Assembly: GCA_949358305.1 (NCBI GenBank)
Contig: OX442314.1
Location: forward strand, 12,641,060-12,705,059
DNA from: Strigamia acuminata
Lineage: Eukaryota; Arthropoda; Chilopoda; Geophilomorpha; Linotaeniidae
DNA: 64,000 bases
Direction of reading: 5' to 3'
The position numbers and the translations under genes were made by a program. The notes beneath the pieces were generated by a model that saw only the letters and a program-made list of their open reading frames with translations, was not told the DNA's origin and made no database searches. Below are positions 54,480-64,000 of the stretch, piece after piece. The stretch's first letter is position 1. The number at the start of each line of letters is the position of its first letter.

Positions 54480-54765
54480 CAATAACAAAGAAATATTATT
54501 TCATAAAATGCCTTTAATTACCGAATTATGTAATGAAATTCAAAATAGCTGATAAACATATAAAATAAACAACAGAACTATTAAGTTGCAAGTTTACATT
54601 TATTAAGATGAAGAATTCGACAAAAGCTGTGTGTTTTGTGGCGCCTATTTTGGACGATGAATGCATACAAAATGCAAGCACATTGCGTACCGTAACCAAT
54701 TAGGATGTTCACGCCATATTCCTTCCCCCGGACTGGTTTTGGAACAACTAAGAATTTTTTCTTTA

Positions 54766-56330
54766 TTATTGCCAATGAAGTTCACGACACAGCAAATTGA
54801 AATGGTAAGTTTTTAATATATTTTTGGCAAACATCATACATTTATTCAGCATCGGCGGCAAACAATCATGAACATATTTTTTCGCCACTTGATCAACACA
54901 CGGGTCAACCGGTAAATTACTGATCAATTTATTCATCAAACTCTGAAGTTTTCCTAAAAACATTTCTCGGCCTTCAGAAACGATATCGGAATTCGCCACA
55001 CCCATATTTCTCATGTAATCAATCGCTAAACTTTTCCGGAACTCCACATCGTCTTCGAACAACTGTTCGAGTGCGGTAGGAACGAGTTGATGAAGTAAAT
55101 CACACCAAGTATTTTTCTGAGCAGCTGACACGGTAATGTGCAGTGAATGTGTATCGCCTTGAGTTGACGCTTGATGGATAAAGCCTCGTGGAAAATACAA
55201 CAAATCGCCCGGTTCCAGTTGAACGGTCAAAATATTCTCTCCGAGTTCGTTCGGGTCAAGAATAACTAAAAAAATATATTTAAAAAATTAATTTCATTTA
55301 ACATTTAAATTAAATTTTAATTTAAAACTCACGACTCGAATTTCTCGGAAGCGTTTCCAAAGGACTGGGCTGCGCGTAAAGTTTCAATCGCTTTTTCCCT
55401 TCAATTTGCAGTACAAACGCTTCGATGTCGTCGTAATGAGGCGCGAAACCTTGAGATCCAGGTGATGTAAGACAACTAAAGCGTTAAAATTGTATAAATT
55501 AATTTTAAAAAGTTATTTCTGGGGTAGGATTCGTTTCTTACACGTTCGCTCCGACGCAACTACCGCTCGGTCGTCGGGATTATGAGTCTCTCTTTTCCCA
55601 TTGACGTACGATGTTACGTAGATATTTTTGCTGAACTGGACAACTTGCTGCTTAAAAATATAAAATATAATAAAATATTTTAAAATAGTACTCCGTAATA
55701 TTAAATTACCTCTTTTAATATTTTGTCGAATTCATCGGTGCTAAAAATCCGCTTGTAATAACTGGAATTGTGGAGTTTTCTCCCAATTATTTCTGAAATC
55801 AATTTATTATGTATTAATTTTGATTATTTATGTATTTTCTGTCGTGGAATTTGTACTTGAAATAATGATTATTTTTTTACTTATTGAGCATTAAACAATT
55901 AAAATCAATTACGCAAATATGGTCCATCGCAAATGTGGGATTATTCCTTATTTTATTTTATTTTTTTATTTTTTTTATTTTTAATTCGTCGCAAATTTAG
56001 AACGTCGCAAATTTGACACAAATTTTCACGATCGCAAATTTGGCGATCGCAAATGTGGTCCTACACCTTATATTTCTGTCATCTTGAGAAGTAAATTTAT
56101 TCTCTTTTGGTTGTTTCTCTGTCGGTTTTGGTCGATAAACCCTCGGTGATTTCTCAAGTTGGGCGTGCACCTGACGCTGAAGTTTTTCAAGTACCTAAAC
56201 CAAAATGAAAATGTGTGTTTGAAATGAAATTTTTCAAAAACATACCACTTTGTTCTTCATCTTGCCTGATAAACCGTTTTGAATTTGAGGACTTTTTTTA
56301 ATTTTATTGTTTGCAATTCGTCATACCTAG
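54766..56330 (-). pseudogene. Degraded NO66/RIOX1-like JmjC oxygenase gene
   Basis: Exon-like blocks on the minus strand are: a linker (about 56090-56215), S-Y-Y-K-R-I-F-S-T-D-E-F (about 55708-55795), N-G-K-R-E-T-H-N-P (55541-55647), [12 protein letters not shown] (55333-55475) and L-E-P-G-D-L-L-Y-F-P-R-G-F-I-H-Q-A to D-C-L-P-P-M-L (54840-55265). The iron-binding H-x-D and the later H-S-L-H are present. However, the segment between the third and fourth blocks is shortened and shifts frame. The start of the JmjC region is missing, and no proper C-terminal winged-helix block follows. NO66 is a nucleolar histidyl hydroxylase of ribosomal protein L8. I call this a probable pseudogene, but unusual splicing could rescue part. 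Confidence 0.75.
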
Positions 56331-56339
56331 AGAAAATAT

Positions 56340-56470
56340 AAAATATCAAATTCAAGTGCTTTAGTTGCATCAGTAATACGCAATACAAAGAAAAACTCAG
56401 CTGTTTAACATTGGTCCAGTTAATTTTAAGCAAATTCTGAGCAGCCTTAATGGCTGTAAAATGTAATCAG
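56340..56470 (+). repeat. Dispersed repeat carrying an LRR sliver
   Basis: It is paralogous to 24240-24380. It contains AACATTGGTCCAGTTAATTTTAAGC, related to the LRR coding phrase I-G-P-V-N-I. The copy lies 7 kb outside the LRR array. Confidence 0.7.
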
Positions 56471-56518
56471 CCATGACAGAACATAATAGAAGTAATTATG
56501 GAACATTGCCTAAAACGA

Positions 56519-56826
56519 AGTGGCTACGTTCATGTCCGACGTGAACGTATTATTTTCATGACGCGCTGTGATTGGTTGAGAGATACATTGAAATACATTG
56601 ATGAAAATCCTCATTTTGTCAACTTTGCTAAACACAGATAAGGTTAGGTCTGGGGGGGTCAAGGGGGGGCTACGCCCCCCCTTGTAAGAAAAAAAGAAGC
56701 TAGAACCTCGAAAACATTGAATTTGAGAAAAATACGTTGAGGAAACGAACCGACATGAATAGATCTCAGCCAATCACAGCGCGTCATGAAAATAATACGT
56801 TCATGTCGGACATGAACGTAGCCACT
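56519..56826. mobile_element. 308-bp MITE with about 65-bp terminal inverted repeats
   Basis: Ends are AGTGGCTACGTTCATGTCCG and its complement, and the repeats extend inward through TCATGACGCGCTGTGATTGG on both sides with very few mismatches. A G-run/C-run hairpin (GGGGGGGCTACGCCCCCCC) sits near 56665-56681. There is no coding potential. I could not define the target duplication. Confidence 0.85.
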
Positions 56827-56970
56827 GCCTGCCTAAAAACTGTACATACGCAATGGCCTTATCACGAAGGCGTGGACTTGATTTATTTTTTGTCTTAAAA
56901 GCTGATCATCGGATAGGATGAGCGGGCTGGCTAGTAGAGAAAATACAAAAATTTTAACGAAGTTAATGTA

Positions 56971-57369
56971 ATGATAGTTTTCCCGATAAGTGAAAAATTA
57001 GATTTTATTTACTGTCTAGAAAACTGTGTGAGTTTACACGGCGTTAGTTTACTTACGGTAATTACCCCTAATGCAGTAACAGGAACACCAAAATGGCTGT
57101 CGATCTACTTCAATTCAGGCCTTAAACCAACAAAATTTAGCACGTGTAACTTGATCCAAAAGGAAGAAGTATTAACCTTTTTACACTCAGTGGTATCAGA
57201 CCCACCCAGAACTATAACATTGGAACTTGAATTGATGTATCAGAATTTTTCTAATAGAATGCGGGTGTGTGTTCTATTTTCAAAATCCAGATTGTTTCCT
57301 CTTCCTAAGAGAGACCCGCATTTTATTATTTCTTGTGCGATGCAGAGAAGATTCAAGGGGATGTTTTAA
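56971..57369 (+). other. Unrecognised 132-codon open frame
   Basis: The frame is fairly balanced in composition (for example P-K-W-L-S-I-Y-F-N-S-G-L-K-P-T). Its last 25 codons are paralogous at DNA level to 61320-61395 (C-A-M-Q-R-R-F-K-G / TGTGCGATGCAG). I do not recognise a domain. It lies downstream of the RNF216-like gene on the other strand and could be a fragment of an old gene or repeat. Confidence 0.3.
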
Positions 57370-57814
57370 TTTAAAATAATTTTAGTTTCTGATCCAAATA
57401 AGCATAAGAATGAATTCAACTGCAATCAGCAGATTGTCTTCCGAATTGATAGGAAAGAAAAGGTTGAAATTCAAGCACCGCAAAAATGAAAGAATTCTCG
57501 ACAATTCTTGAAATAATTTTGTAAATTTTATAAAAAGAGAAAAAAAATAAAAACACAATAAGAAAACGATTTTCTTTATGTCTACACAAGTATACACGAA
57601 GACCAATGAATTTCCAAGAACAATAAAAAATAATAATAATTAATTATTGCTTTTTCAATTCCCTTCCGCGACCACGACGTCCTTTGGTGGCAGAGAGAAA
57701 AGTTAATAACGACGAGCACGATGACGACGTGACCAGGTAGTCCAAAAAGATCGGGGTTTGGCGAAGGTTGTCTAAAGAGAGAAGGGTCGGGCGCAGGTAC
57801 TACCTCGGTGCAGG

Positions 57815-60425
57815 TCACAAAAAATTAAAGGGCCAAGGCAAGTTGAATGGCAGGCCACCCTGCGCTCGCTGCTGCTGGTTGGGGAAGACGATCTGTCCTT
57901 GCTCGTTAAGCCTGGGCATGGCGGCCTGTGCGTACAGCTGCTGCTGCCTCTGCACGGCCTCGAAAGGCGTTTGGGCCGGGTCGTGTCTCAGCTCCGACGT
58001 CCGCGCTTCCGGGTGCGTCTCCTGGTAGTCTTGCTTCGCTTTCTTGGCGCCCTCCTGCACCTCCAGCCGATGCAGTTCATCGTCGTTCGAGATTAGAGGA
58101 CACCTGACAAGCGAGTTGAAATCAAGTTAATTAACTTTTGAGAGTCCTTAACTCACCTTCCGCTCCCGAAATGACTGTAGCCCCAGATGGTCTTGCGACA
58201 CAGGTAGCAGAACTGTTGGCCGCACGTGCACGTCATCTTGTTGCAGCCATCTTCTTTGATGATGCGCCGCTTGCATTTGGGACACGTGCGCACCAAAGCG
58301 TCCGTCATATGGCTCTCGACGTACGTGCGGAACTGCACTTCGGATTTCTGCTCGTCGCAGCCCAGCGGGAGGTGGTTCGGCTGCTTGCACAATCTAAAAT
58401 TTACAAACCAAATTTACATTTTCTTTTATTTGTTTCTTTTTACGTCACCTGCACGTCACTTTGAGACATTCCGGGTTGAGGCAGCGAAAGATCTTGAGGT
58501 TCGCGTCCGGAATGATGGCGCAGAAGGAGCAGTGAGGACACGACTCGAGATCCGGGATGTCTGCGCGCCGGATCTCCTCCTCCTGCATCTTGCGCACGAC
58601 GGTGGAGAACATGTTGGGCGGCAACACATCCTGCAGCACGATGGGCGGGAAGGCGCTCTCGCAGTACGGGTCGATGCACGGGAACTCGTACTTGCCCAGG
58701 CCGATGTGCATCTCTGCCTGACGCCGTACGCACGTCCTGCAGAACAGGTGCCCGTCCGTGCACTGCAGCATGTCCTCCATGAGCACTTCGTCCTCGAAGC
58801 AGCAACTGCACTCCATCAGTTCGTCGTTTGCCTTCGCCGCTTCGATTTTAGTCATCCGCTGCTCTTCCTTGTCTTTTTTGTATTCTAGAAATTGAATCAG
58901 GTAATTACACGACATGATTTATAATTTTAAATTACGTTTGATTTTGTCTTCCATTTCGATGAACAACTTTTCTTTGTAGAAGAGTTCGTCGATTGTTTTC
59001 GGCATGGGTACGCGTTGAGTCGGAAACTTCTTTGTCCTCACGGTCTTTTTTGTCTTCTTGTCTAGCGGTTCTGCATTCCTCAAATTAATCGATTACCGTA
59101 AGTTTATTACTTATTGATTGATTAATTGATTAAATCACCGTCTGTTGGGGAGACGTTCCAGATGGCATTCAACTCCTTCACGACCGGCGTGAGGTGGAAA
59201 CGGTGTTTACGCATCACTTTCAACAAATCGGCGTGGAACGCGTATTTAAATCGGTTTTGGAGGTAGCGATCGACGTGGTGTCTGTACGATACACTCGTGG
59301 GTCTGTCTTCGTTGTTGAAAAAGTTCTCCGCGTCTGGGAACATCTCTAAGAGCTCCTCGACGCAGAAATCGCTGCAAAACGGACGGCAAAATCATTGAGA
59401 AAAATTAATAAAAATCTTCTCTTGTATCATAAAAATATTTCGAATATGTAAAACAACAAGAAAACCTTTCCACAATTTTCCGTTTTGTCGCCGCTCGTCG
59501 AACTTCCGCCAACTTCGGATAATTCCGGTTGTCCATCCACCCGTAGACCGTCGAGTTGATGTAATTCACATCGTCCGCCCATTTCTTGACGAAATTCCGC
59601 AGGTATTCGGGATCCGCGTCCGGGAAAAGCTCTAAAATCGATCTGACTTTCTCCATCGCCATCGATTCGGCCGAAGTCGACGCCCCATCATTCCCGGCGC
59701 TCCGAACGTCATTCGTTGCAGGAAACGGCGCCGGCCCGTTCATTCCGAGCAACTCGCCGATCACGATGCGTACTCGGTCCGGATTCGCGTGGAACGCTTC
59801 CAAATACGCGAGGATCTCCTCTCGGCTCTTGTTCCGAACGACTTTGCTAACCACCTCTACATCGTTCAGCAATTCGTCGTATTTGTCCGCTTTCTGTTCT
59901 CCCGGGATGCTCAGCGGTGCTTCTTCGGGCTCCTTTTCCCATTTGGCGATCAACCGATTGATCACGATGTTCGTCCTGTTGGCATTTGCGCTCACTGGTT
60001 CAAGCAACGCGTAAACCTCGTTCGGATCTACAACGAAATCCGAATAGAGTTCGCGAAGCTTGTTAACGATCAAAGCTACTTCCTATATTTAAATTAAATC
60101 CCTTTTAATTATTTTATTTGATAGTTTGGATTAATTTACGATCAAATACTTCTGTGATGTCGATTTCAGCTTCTGGCGCTGGCGCGGGCGCAACGGCGAT
60201 CGTGCCGGGAATGTTCGGACGATCCGCAATGTCGTCGCCGTCGCCGTTTTCTTCAACTGCGTAGTGTGGCGCGGGCGGAACTGCGATCATCCCGGGAATG
60301 TACGGAATGTCGTCGTCATTGTCGTCGTCGTCTGTGATGTCGTTTTCAGCTTCTGACACAGGCGCAACGGCGATCGTGCCGGCAGTGTTCGGACGATCCT
60401 CATTGTCGTCGCCGTCGTTATTCAT
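57815..60425 (-). CDS. RNF216/TRIAD3-like RBR E3 ubiquitin ligase, complete
   Basis: Seven exons on the minus strand are 60425-60150, 60082-59466, 59371-59139, 59070-58936, 58884-58449, 58393-58157 and 58103-57815. All introns are GT-AG, 51-94 bp. The joined coding sequence is 2223 bp, exactly 740 codons plus a stop. Residues 1-92 are acidic with three P-G-x-I-A-V-x-P repeats. About residue 445 starts RING1 (C-S-C-C-F-E-D-E ... H-L-F-C-R-T-C), then the IBR (C-P-H-C-S-F-C ... C-L-K-V-T-C). RING2 follows (C-P-K-C-K-R-R ... G-C-N-K-M-T-C-T-C), with the likely catalytic Cys at about 616. The C-terminus ends L-P-F-N-L-P-W-P-F-N-F-L, like RNF216. It is a RING-HECT hybrid ligase; RNF216 makes Lys63-linked chains. 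It is apparently functional. Confidence 0.93.
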
Positions 60426-60979
60426 CGTCGTTGCTGTGGCGGGATTTTAAGAATTCATCTTTTTTCATCGATTTTCATGATTAAATTAAGAAATCGAGCC
60501 AGTTATTTATTGATATTCATAACAGCTCAACTCTGTGAAAAGAAACGGAAAAAGAACCCGAAAGGCTCTTAGTCCTTTTCGTCGACATTCGAAAATAAGA
60601 GCCGAAGCTAGCACGGCTCGATGAGATGAATTTGAAATTGCGCTCGCTGAACTCGCGCTGCTGTGTTTGATTTGTGTTTGTTTGTTGGTACAAAGTTGAA
60701 TTTCGTCGGCAGATGGACTGCTAGACGGAGATCGATCGGTCGCAACCATTCGATATGCGCCTCCGTATTTCTAGTTGAAGATAAAAACCAAAAGGCTTTC
60801 TCGAACTGAAACACAGAGCCACCAAGTAAACAAATCCATTTTAAAACACCAATTTTGTAGTCAATTTTTTTTTCATATGTTTACATCGTTTATTTGCAAT
60901 ATTGCTAAACTGTTTATTTTCCTGGTGGTGCCCAGTAAAAAATAAATTGCAAAAATGTTTGAAAATGATTCTAATCACT
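60426..60979. other. Upstream region of the RNF216-like gene
   Basis: Just before the start, AAGATGAATTCTTAAAATCCCGCCACAGCAACG is, in outline, paralogous to the sequence at 63145-63180 of the other copy, but out of frame here. The rest has no supported gene. Confidence 0.5.
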
Positions 60980-61141
60980 TAGGTGCATTCAAAAACTCTA
61001 AAACGTATGCAAAACTCGTTTTGTGTTTGTACGTGACGTCATTCCCATTGAATAACATGTTATTCAATGGGAATGGGAATGACGTCCCGTACTAATACGA
61101 AACGAGTTTTGCATACGTTTTAGAGTTTTTGAATGCACCTA
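60980..61141. mobile_element. 162-bp foldback MITE
   Basis: The two halves form an almost perfect hairpin with arms of about 75 bp. It starts TAGGTGCATTCAAAAACTC and ends with the complement, with the centre at AATAACATGTTATT. It has no coding capacity. The termini resemble those at 28768-29499 and 35942-36818. Confidence 0.88.
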
Positions 61142-61299
61142 CAGTGACTATTTCTTTTTTATGTTGAAATTTAACCAATTTGTTGTTTGCAGAAGGTGCG
61201 TGACAAAATTAATTGAGATTGAATGTGAAATTAGTGGGTAAACACTGGAAATTTCATGAATTATTCTTTACTTTTAATTTTTTGATCTTATTTTTTTGC

Positions 61300-61990
61300 T
61301 TGATCCTACACATCGGCTCAACAACCCGCATTTTTTTTATTCCTTGTGCGATGCAGTGTAGTATCAAGGGGACGTTTATCAATTTTAAATTCAATATAAG
61401 GCGGCTTTTGCCCATCATTTTTTGATCACAAATCCTTTCAACCAAGTCGGAAATTTTCCCAGCCGAAAGGAATACTGGTTGAAAATTTTCCTGATCAATA
61501 ATCCTGTTGTAGTCAAAAATATTCCTGGTCGGAAAAAATCGGAAAAAATCGGAAAAAATCGAATAGAAATCAGGTTGAAAGGAGTCTGGTTTCTCCAAAA
61601 GTAAAAAATATTTGTCTTCTTCTTCCTCTCCTTCTAGAGGAACAGAATCGAATGAAAATTTAATGATCATAAAAGAAAACGTTGAATTTCAGTCATCTCA
61701 ATTCTTTAAACTATTTTATCAAATTTCAGTCTCTTCGCCTTCTTTTTTGTACGCGGGTCGATACTGGTTTTGGACGTAGCATTGAACGTGCAACTTGTAC
61801 GACTAAGTCTTGGTTTTGGAAATAGATCTCTGAATGTGGGAACATCTCCAAGAACTCATTGACGCTGAATCGCTGAAAATATATTTCATTTTCGACGAAT
61901 GAAACAAGTTGGAGAAAAAAGTTGACTGGCGGCTTGAGCAAGATCTTGTTTGCAGGATGTGCCAGCCGTAGTTGCGACAAGATTTATATA
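61300..61990 (-). pseudogene. Remnant of a third RNF216-like copy
   Basis: On the minus strand, about 61890-61800 encodes F-S-V-N-E-F-L-E-M-F-P-H-S-E, matching exon 3 of the complete gene (F-C-V-E-E-L-L-E-M-F-P-D-A-E). Further downstream, 61320-61395 matches the 3' flank of that gene at 57295-57370. Everything in between, including the RBR domain, is missing. A long minus-strand open frame at 61254-61670 overlaps the remnant but is not recognisable. Confidence 0.65.
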
Positions 61991-63139
61991 AGTTAGAAAG
62001 AAAGGTGATTATATTTAATTGCCCCGTATGAATGAAGTTTAATTGTTTGTATTCAATTGATTTCTTGAGAGACAATAAATTTTAACATTTTTATTAATTA
62101 AAATAATTTGATTGCTGAATGACAATGAGAAAAATGCAATCAAACTATATTTGACACGAGACAAGAAGGCAAGGTTATTTTTAATATGCGAGTAAATTCT
62201 AATTCATGATAAATTGAATTTTTCAATTTATTTGTCTCTTCTCTTAAGCCCAATATTATTGACATTAAAAAAAAATTTCTAGCATCCAAACCGGGTCAAT
62301 TTTTTTCTTATTAAAATTGGTTTTTATTACAGAAAATTGAATTTTTTTAAAATTAAAACTTAGTTGCCTAAAAGTGAGTTTTTTTTTGCCTAAAAGTGAG
62401 TTTTTTTGGCCTTAAATTAAGTTATAAGGGCTCAAAATTTAGTGAGTCATTTGGCCAAAATGTTTCGTTGTTTTTGGCTGAAGTTGAGTTTTTTGGCCTA
62501 AATGTTTTTAATTTTGCTTAAATTTAAATTTTTCTGGCCTACAATTTTTTATTTTTGCTTCAGTTTGTAATTTATTTCGAATGTAATATTCTGTCCTGTA
62601 TAAAAACGATTCAAAATAAATACAGCAGTATGTTTAATAACCCTGAGGTCAGATGATAAGACGATCGTAACAAAGGTTGTTAAATATGTTTAAACTCGGG
62701 AGATCCAAAATGTTGTGCTCGAATAAAAATGAGTCGATTCTCAAAATCCGTGAAATCGTTCCACGAATAATAATAATGAAAATAATAACAATAATTTTGC
62801 AACTAATATAATAATAAAGGATGATAACGATATTTTGTTTTGTTTAAACAAAAGAAATAGAACAACGGTCATCTCACAACTTTTGGCTTCGATTTCCAAA
62901 TCTAGGCCTGAAAGCCTATTCCGGGTTCTTCTTGCCACAAATGTTTTTTTGCCTTTTTTGACTTTTTGACCTCCCTCTTTTATTTGACAACTCGAAATTG
63001 ATCGCATCAAATTTCCAGGTGAACGTACGATTAATTCGGGCAAAACCCGTTCTAACTTTCCGTATCTTTTGACAGAGTGGAACAGTTATGGATATCAACA
63101 GAAAAGCACACTGATTTCTTAATTTAAGAATGAAAAACG
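61991..63139. other. Spacer with GGCCTAAAA-type degenerate repeat
   Basis: Positions 62365-62560 hold an imperfect repeat of TTTGGCCTAAAAGTGAG-like units. No supported gene or inverted-repeat element is seen. The 3' part precedes the divergent RNF216-like gene. Confidence 0.45.
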
Positions 63140-64000
63140 ATGAAAAAAGTTACATTTTTTAAATCCCGCCACAGCAGCGACGATGACAGTGACGATAACA
63201 GTGACGACGAAGATGAAGACAGCGACGAAGACGACGAAGACGACATTCCGTACATGCCCGGCATGATCGCCGTTGGGTCCGCGCCACAGCATGCAGTTGA
63301 AGACAACGACTACGACGACGACAACATTGCTAATCGTTCGTACATTCCCGGGATGATCGCCGTTGCGCCCGCGCCACAGCACGGAGTTGAAGACAACGAC
63401 ATCACAGAAGTATTTCGTCGTAAATTAATCCAAACTATCAATCAAAATAATTAAAATGAATACAATTTGTGTGTAGGAAGTGACTAATATCATTAACGGG
63501 CTTCGAGTGCTCCACCCGGATTTCTTGGTGGATCGGAACGAAGTTTACGCGATGGTTGAAACTTTGAGTGCGAATCCCAACAGAAGAAACATCGTAATCG
63601 ATCGTTTGATCGCCGATCGGTTAAAGCAACCCGAACAAGCGCCGTTGCACATCCCGGAAGAAAACCAACCAAACACATTGAACGAATTGATCAACGATGT
63701 GGAGGTGGTGAGCAGATTCGTCCCGAACAAGAGCCGGGAGGAAATCCTCGCGTATCTGGAGGCGCATCACGGGGATGCAAACCGGGTGCGCTTAGTCATC
63801 AGCGAGTTGCTCGATATGCAGGGGATGGCGCCGTTTCCAGTGACGAACACAGCCCCGAATGCCGGGAATAACGGGCCGGAAGCAATCGAAGAGAACAACA
63901 ATGTGTCGGCGACGATGGAAAATGTCAACTCGATTTTGGAGCTCTTTCCGGACGCTGATCCCGAATACCTGCGCACTTTTGTGGAGAGATGGAAGAACGA
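63140..64000 (+). CDS. Second RNF216-like gene, 5' part, runs off the window
   Basis: Exon 1 (63140-63409, 90 codons) is acidic (D-D-D-S-D-D-N-S-D-D-E-D) with two P-G-M-I-A-V repeats. It ends in the same D-I-T-E/GTATTT donor as the complete copy. Exon 2 starts at 63477 after TGTGTAG and stays open to the window end. It gives N-E-V-Y-A-M-V-E, N-I-V-I-D-R-L-I-A, N-K-S-R-E-E-I-L-A-Y-L-E and S-I-L-E-L-F-P-D-A-D-P-E-Y-L-R, co-linear with exon 2 of the other gene. The RBR domain would lie beyond 64000, so activity cannot be judged. The arrangement is head-to-head with the complete copy. Confidence 0.88.

Noticed and set aside
58138-58888. Long open frames on the plus strand and other minus frames across the RNF216-like exons
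   Set aside because: The seven-exon minus-strand model closes exactly in frame with RBR motifs, so these are shadows in GC-rich coding DNA.

Overview
The window looks like arthropod (or other ecdysozoan-like invertebrate) nuclear DNA. It is AT-rich and contains animal genes (TRIM9-like, RNF216-like, and relics of L2HGDH and NO66). Introns in the one full multi-exon gene are short (51-94 bp), and there are many MITE-type DNA transposons. I cannot name the species; a springtail, mite or insect would all fit.

Positions 0.5-49 kb hold a large, rapidly turning-over family of intronless leucine-rich-repeat (LRR) genes of about 430-485 codons. Eight copies have an open frame from the family start (starts 480, 3489, 5842, 33642, 38190, 42175 and 45458 on +; 32311 on -). 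At least a dozen more are broken: nonsense at 13187, start-codon loss at 27065, a one-base frameshift near 48394, an internal deletion at 37424, truncations, and a hybrid copy split by a transposon at 28768-29499. By sequence they fall into groups: A (480, 27065-, 30274-), B (3489, 32311-, 1940 fragment, 3' half of the hybrid), C (5842), D (33642, 44919-), E (38190, 13256-, 37424, 40370 fragment) and F (42175, 45458, 47846). All share an N-terminal S-L-E-x-x-C-L-x-x-I motif followed by F-P-x-x-L-V/I-x-x-I. This is the pattern of a BC-box plus Cul2-box (VHL-box), as in ZYG11/ZER1-type LRR receptors. I therefore infer that they are a lineage-specific expansion of candidate Cullin-2/Elongin B-C substrate receptors. 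Each copy is preceded by a conserved module of about 120 bp: an AACGTTT..AACGTT inverted repeat, a CGTCAA/TGACGTCA-like element, a TATTTAAG/TATATAAG box, GATGGTTCACTGA, then ATGCC.

Positions 7.2-11.4 kb and 13.4-25.7 kb lack recognisable genes. They hold A/T homopolymers, several minisatellites (30, 21, 22 and 31 bp units) and two GC-rich islands (16.44-16.86 and 18.38-18.69 kb).

Positions 52-64 kb are a different neighbourhood. A TRIM9-like first coding exon (- strand) lies head-to-head with a decayed L2HGDH gene (+). A degraded NO66-like JmjC gene (-) follows, then a complete seven-exon RNF216/TRIAD3-like RBR E3 ligase (-; the reading frame closes exactly at 740 codons plus stop). A fragment of another RNF216-like copy comes next, and then a second RNF216-like gene on + that runs off the right edge. 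Ubiquitin-ligase components therefore dominate the window.

Mobile DNA includes two hAT-type MITEs with perfect 8-bp target duplications, a Tc1 element with a nested MITE, a separate Tc1 fragment, two TA-flanked mariner-like MITEs, a foldback MITE with long arms, and three elements whose ends share TAGGYGCATTC-like termini.
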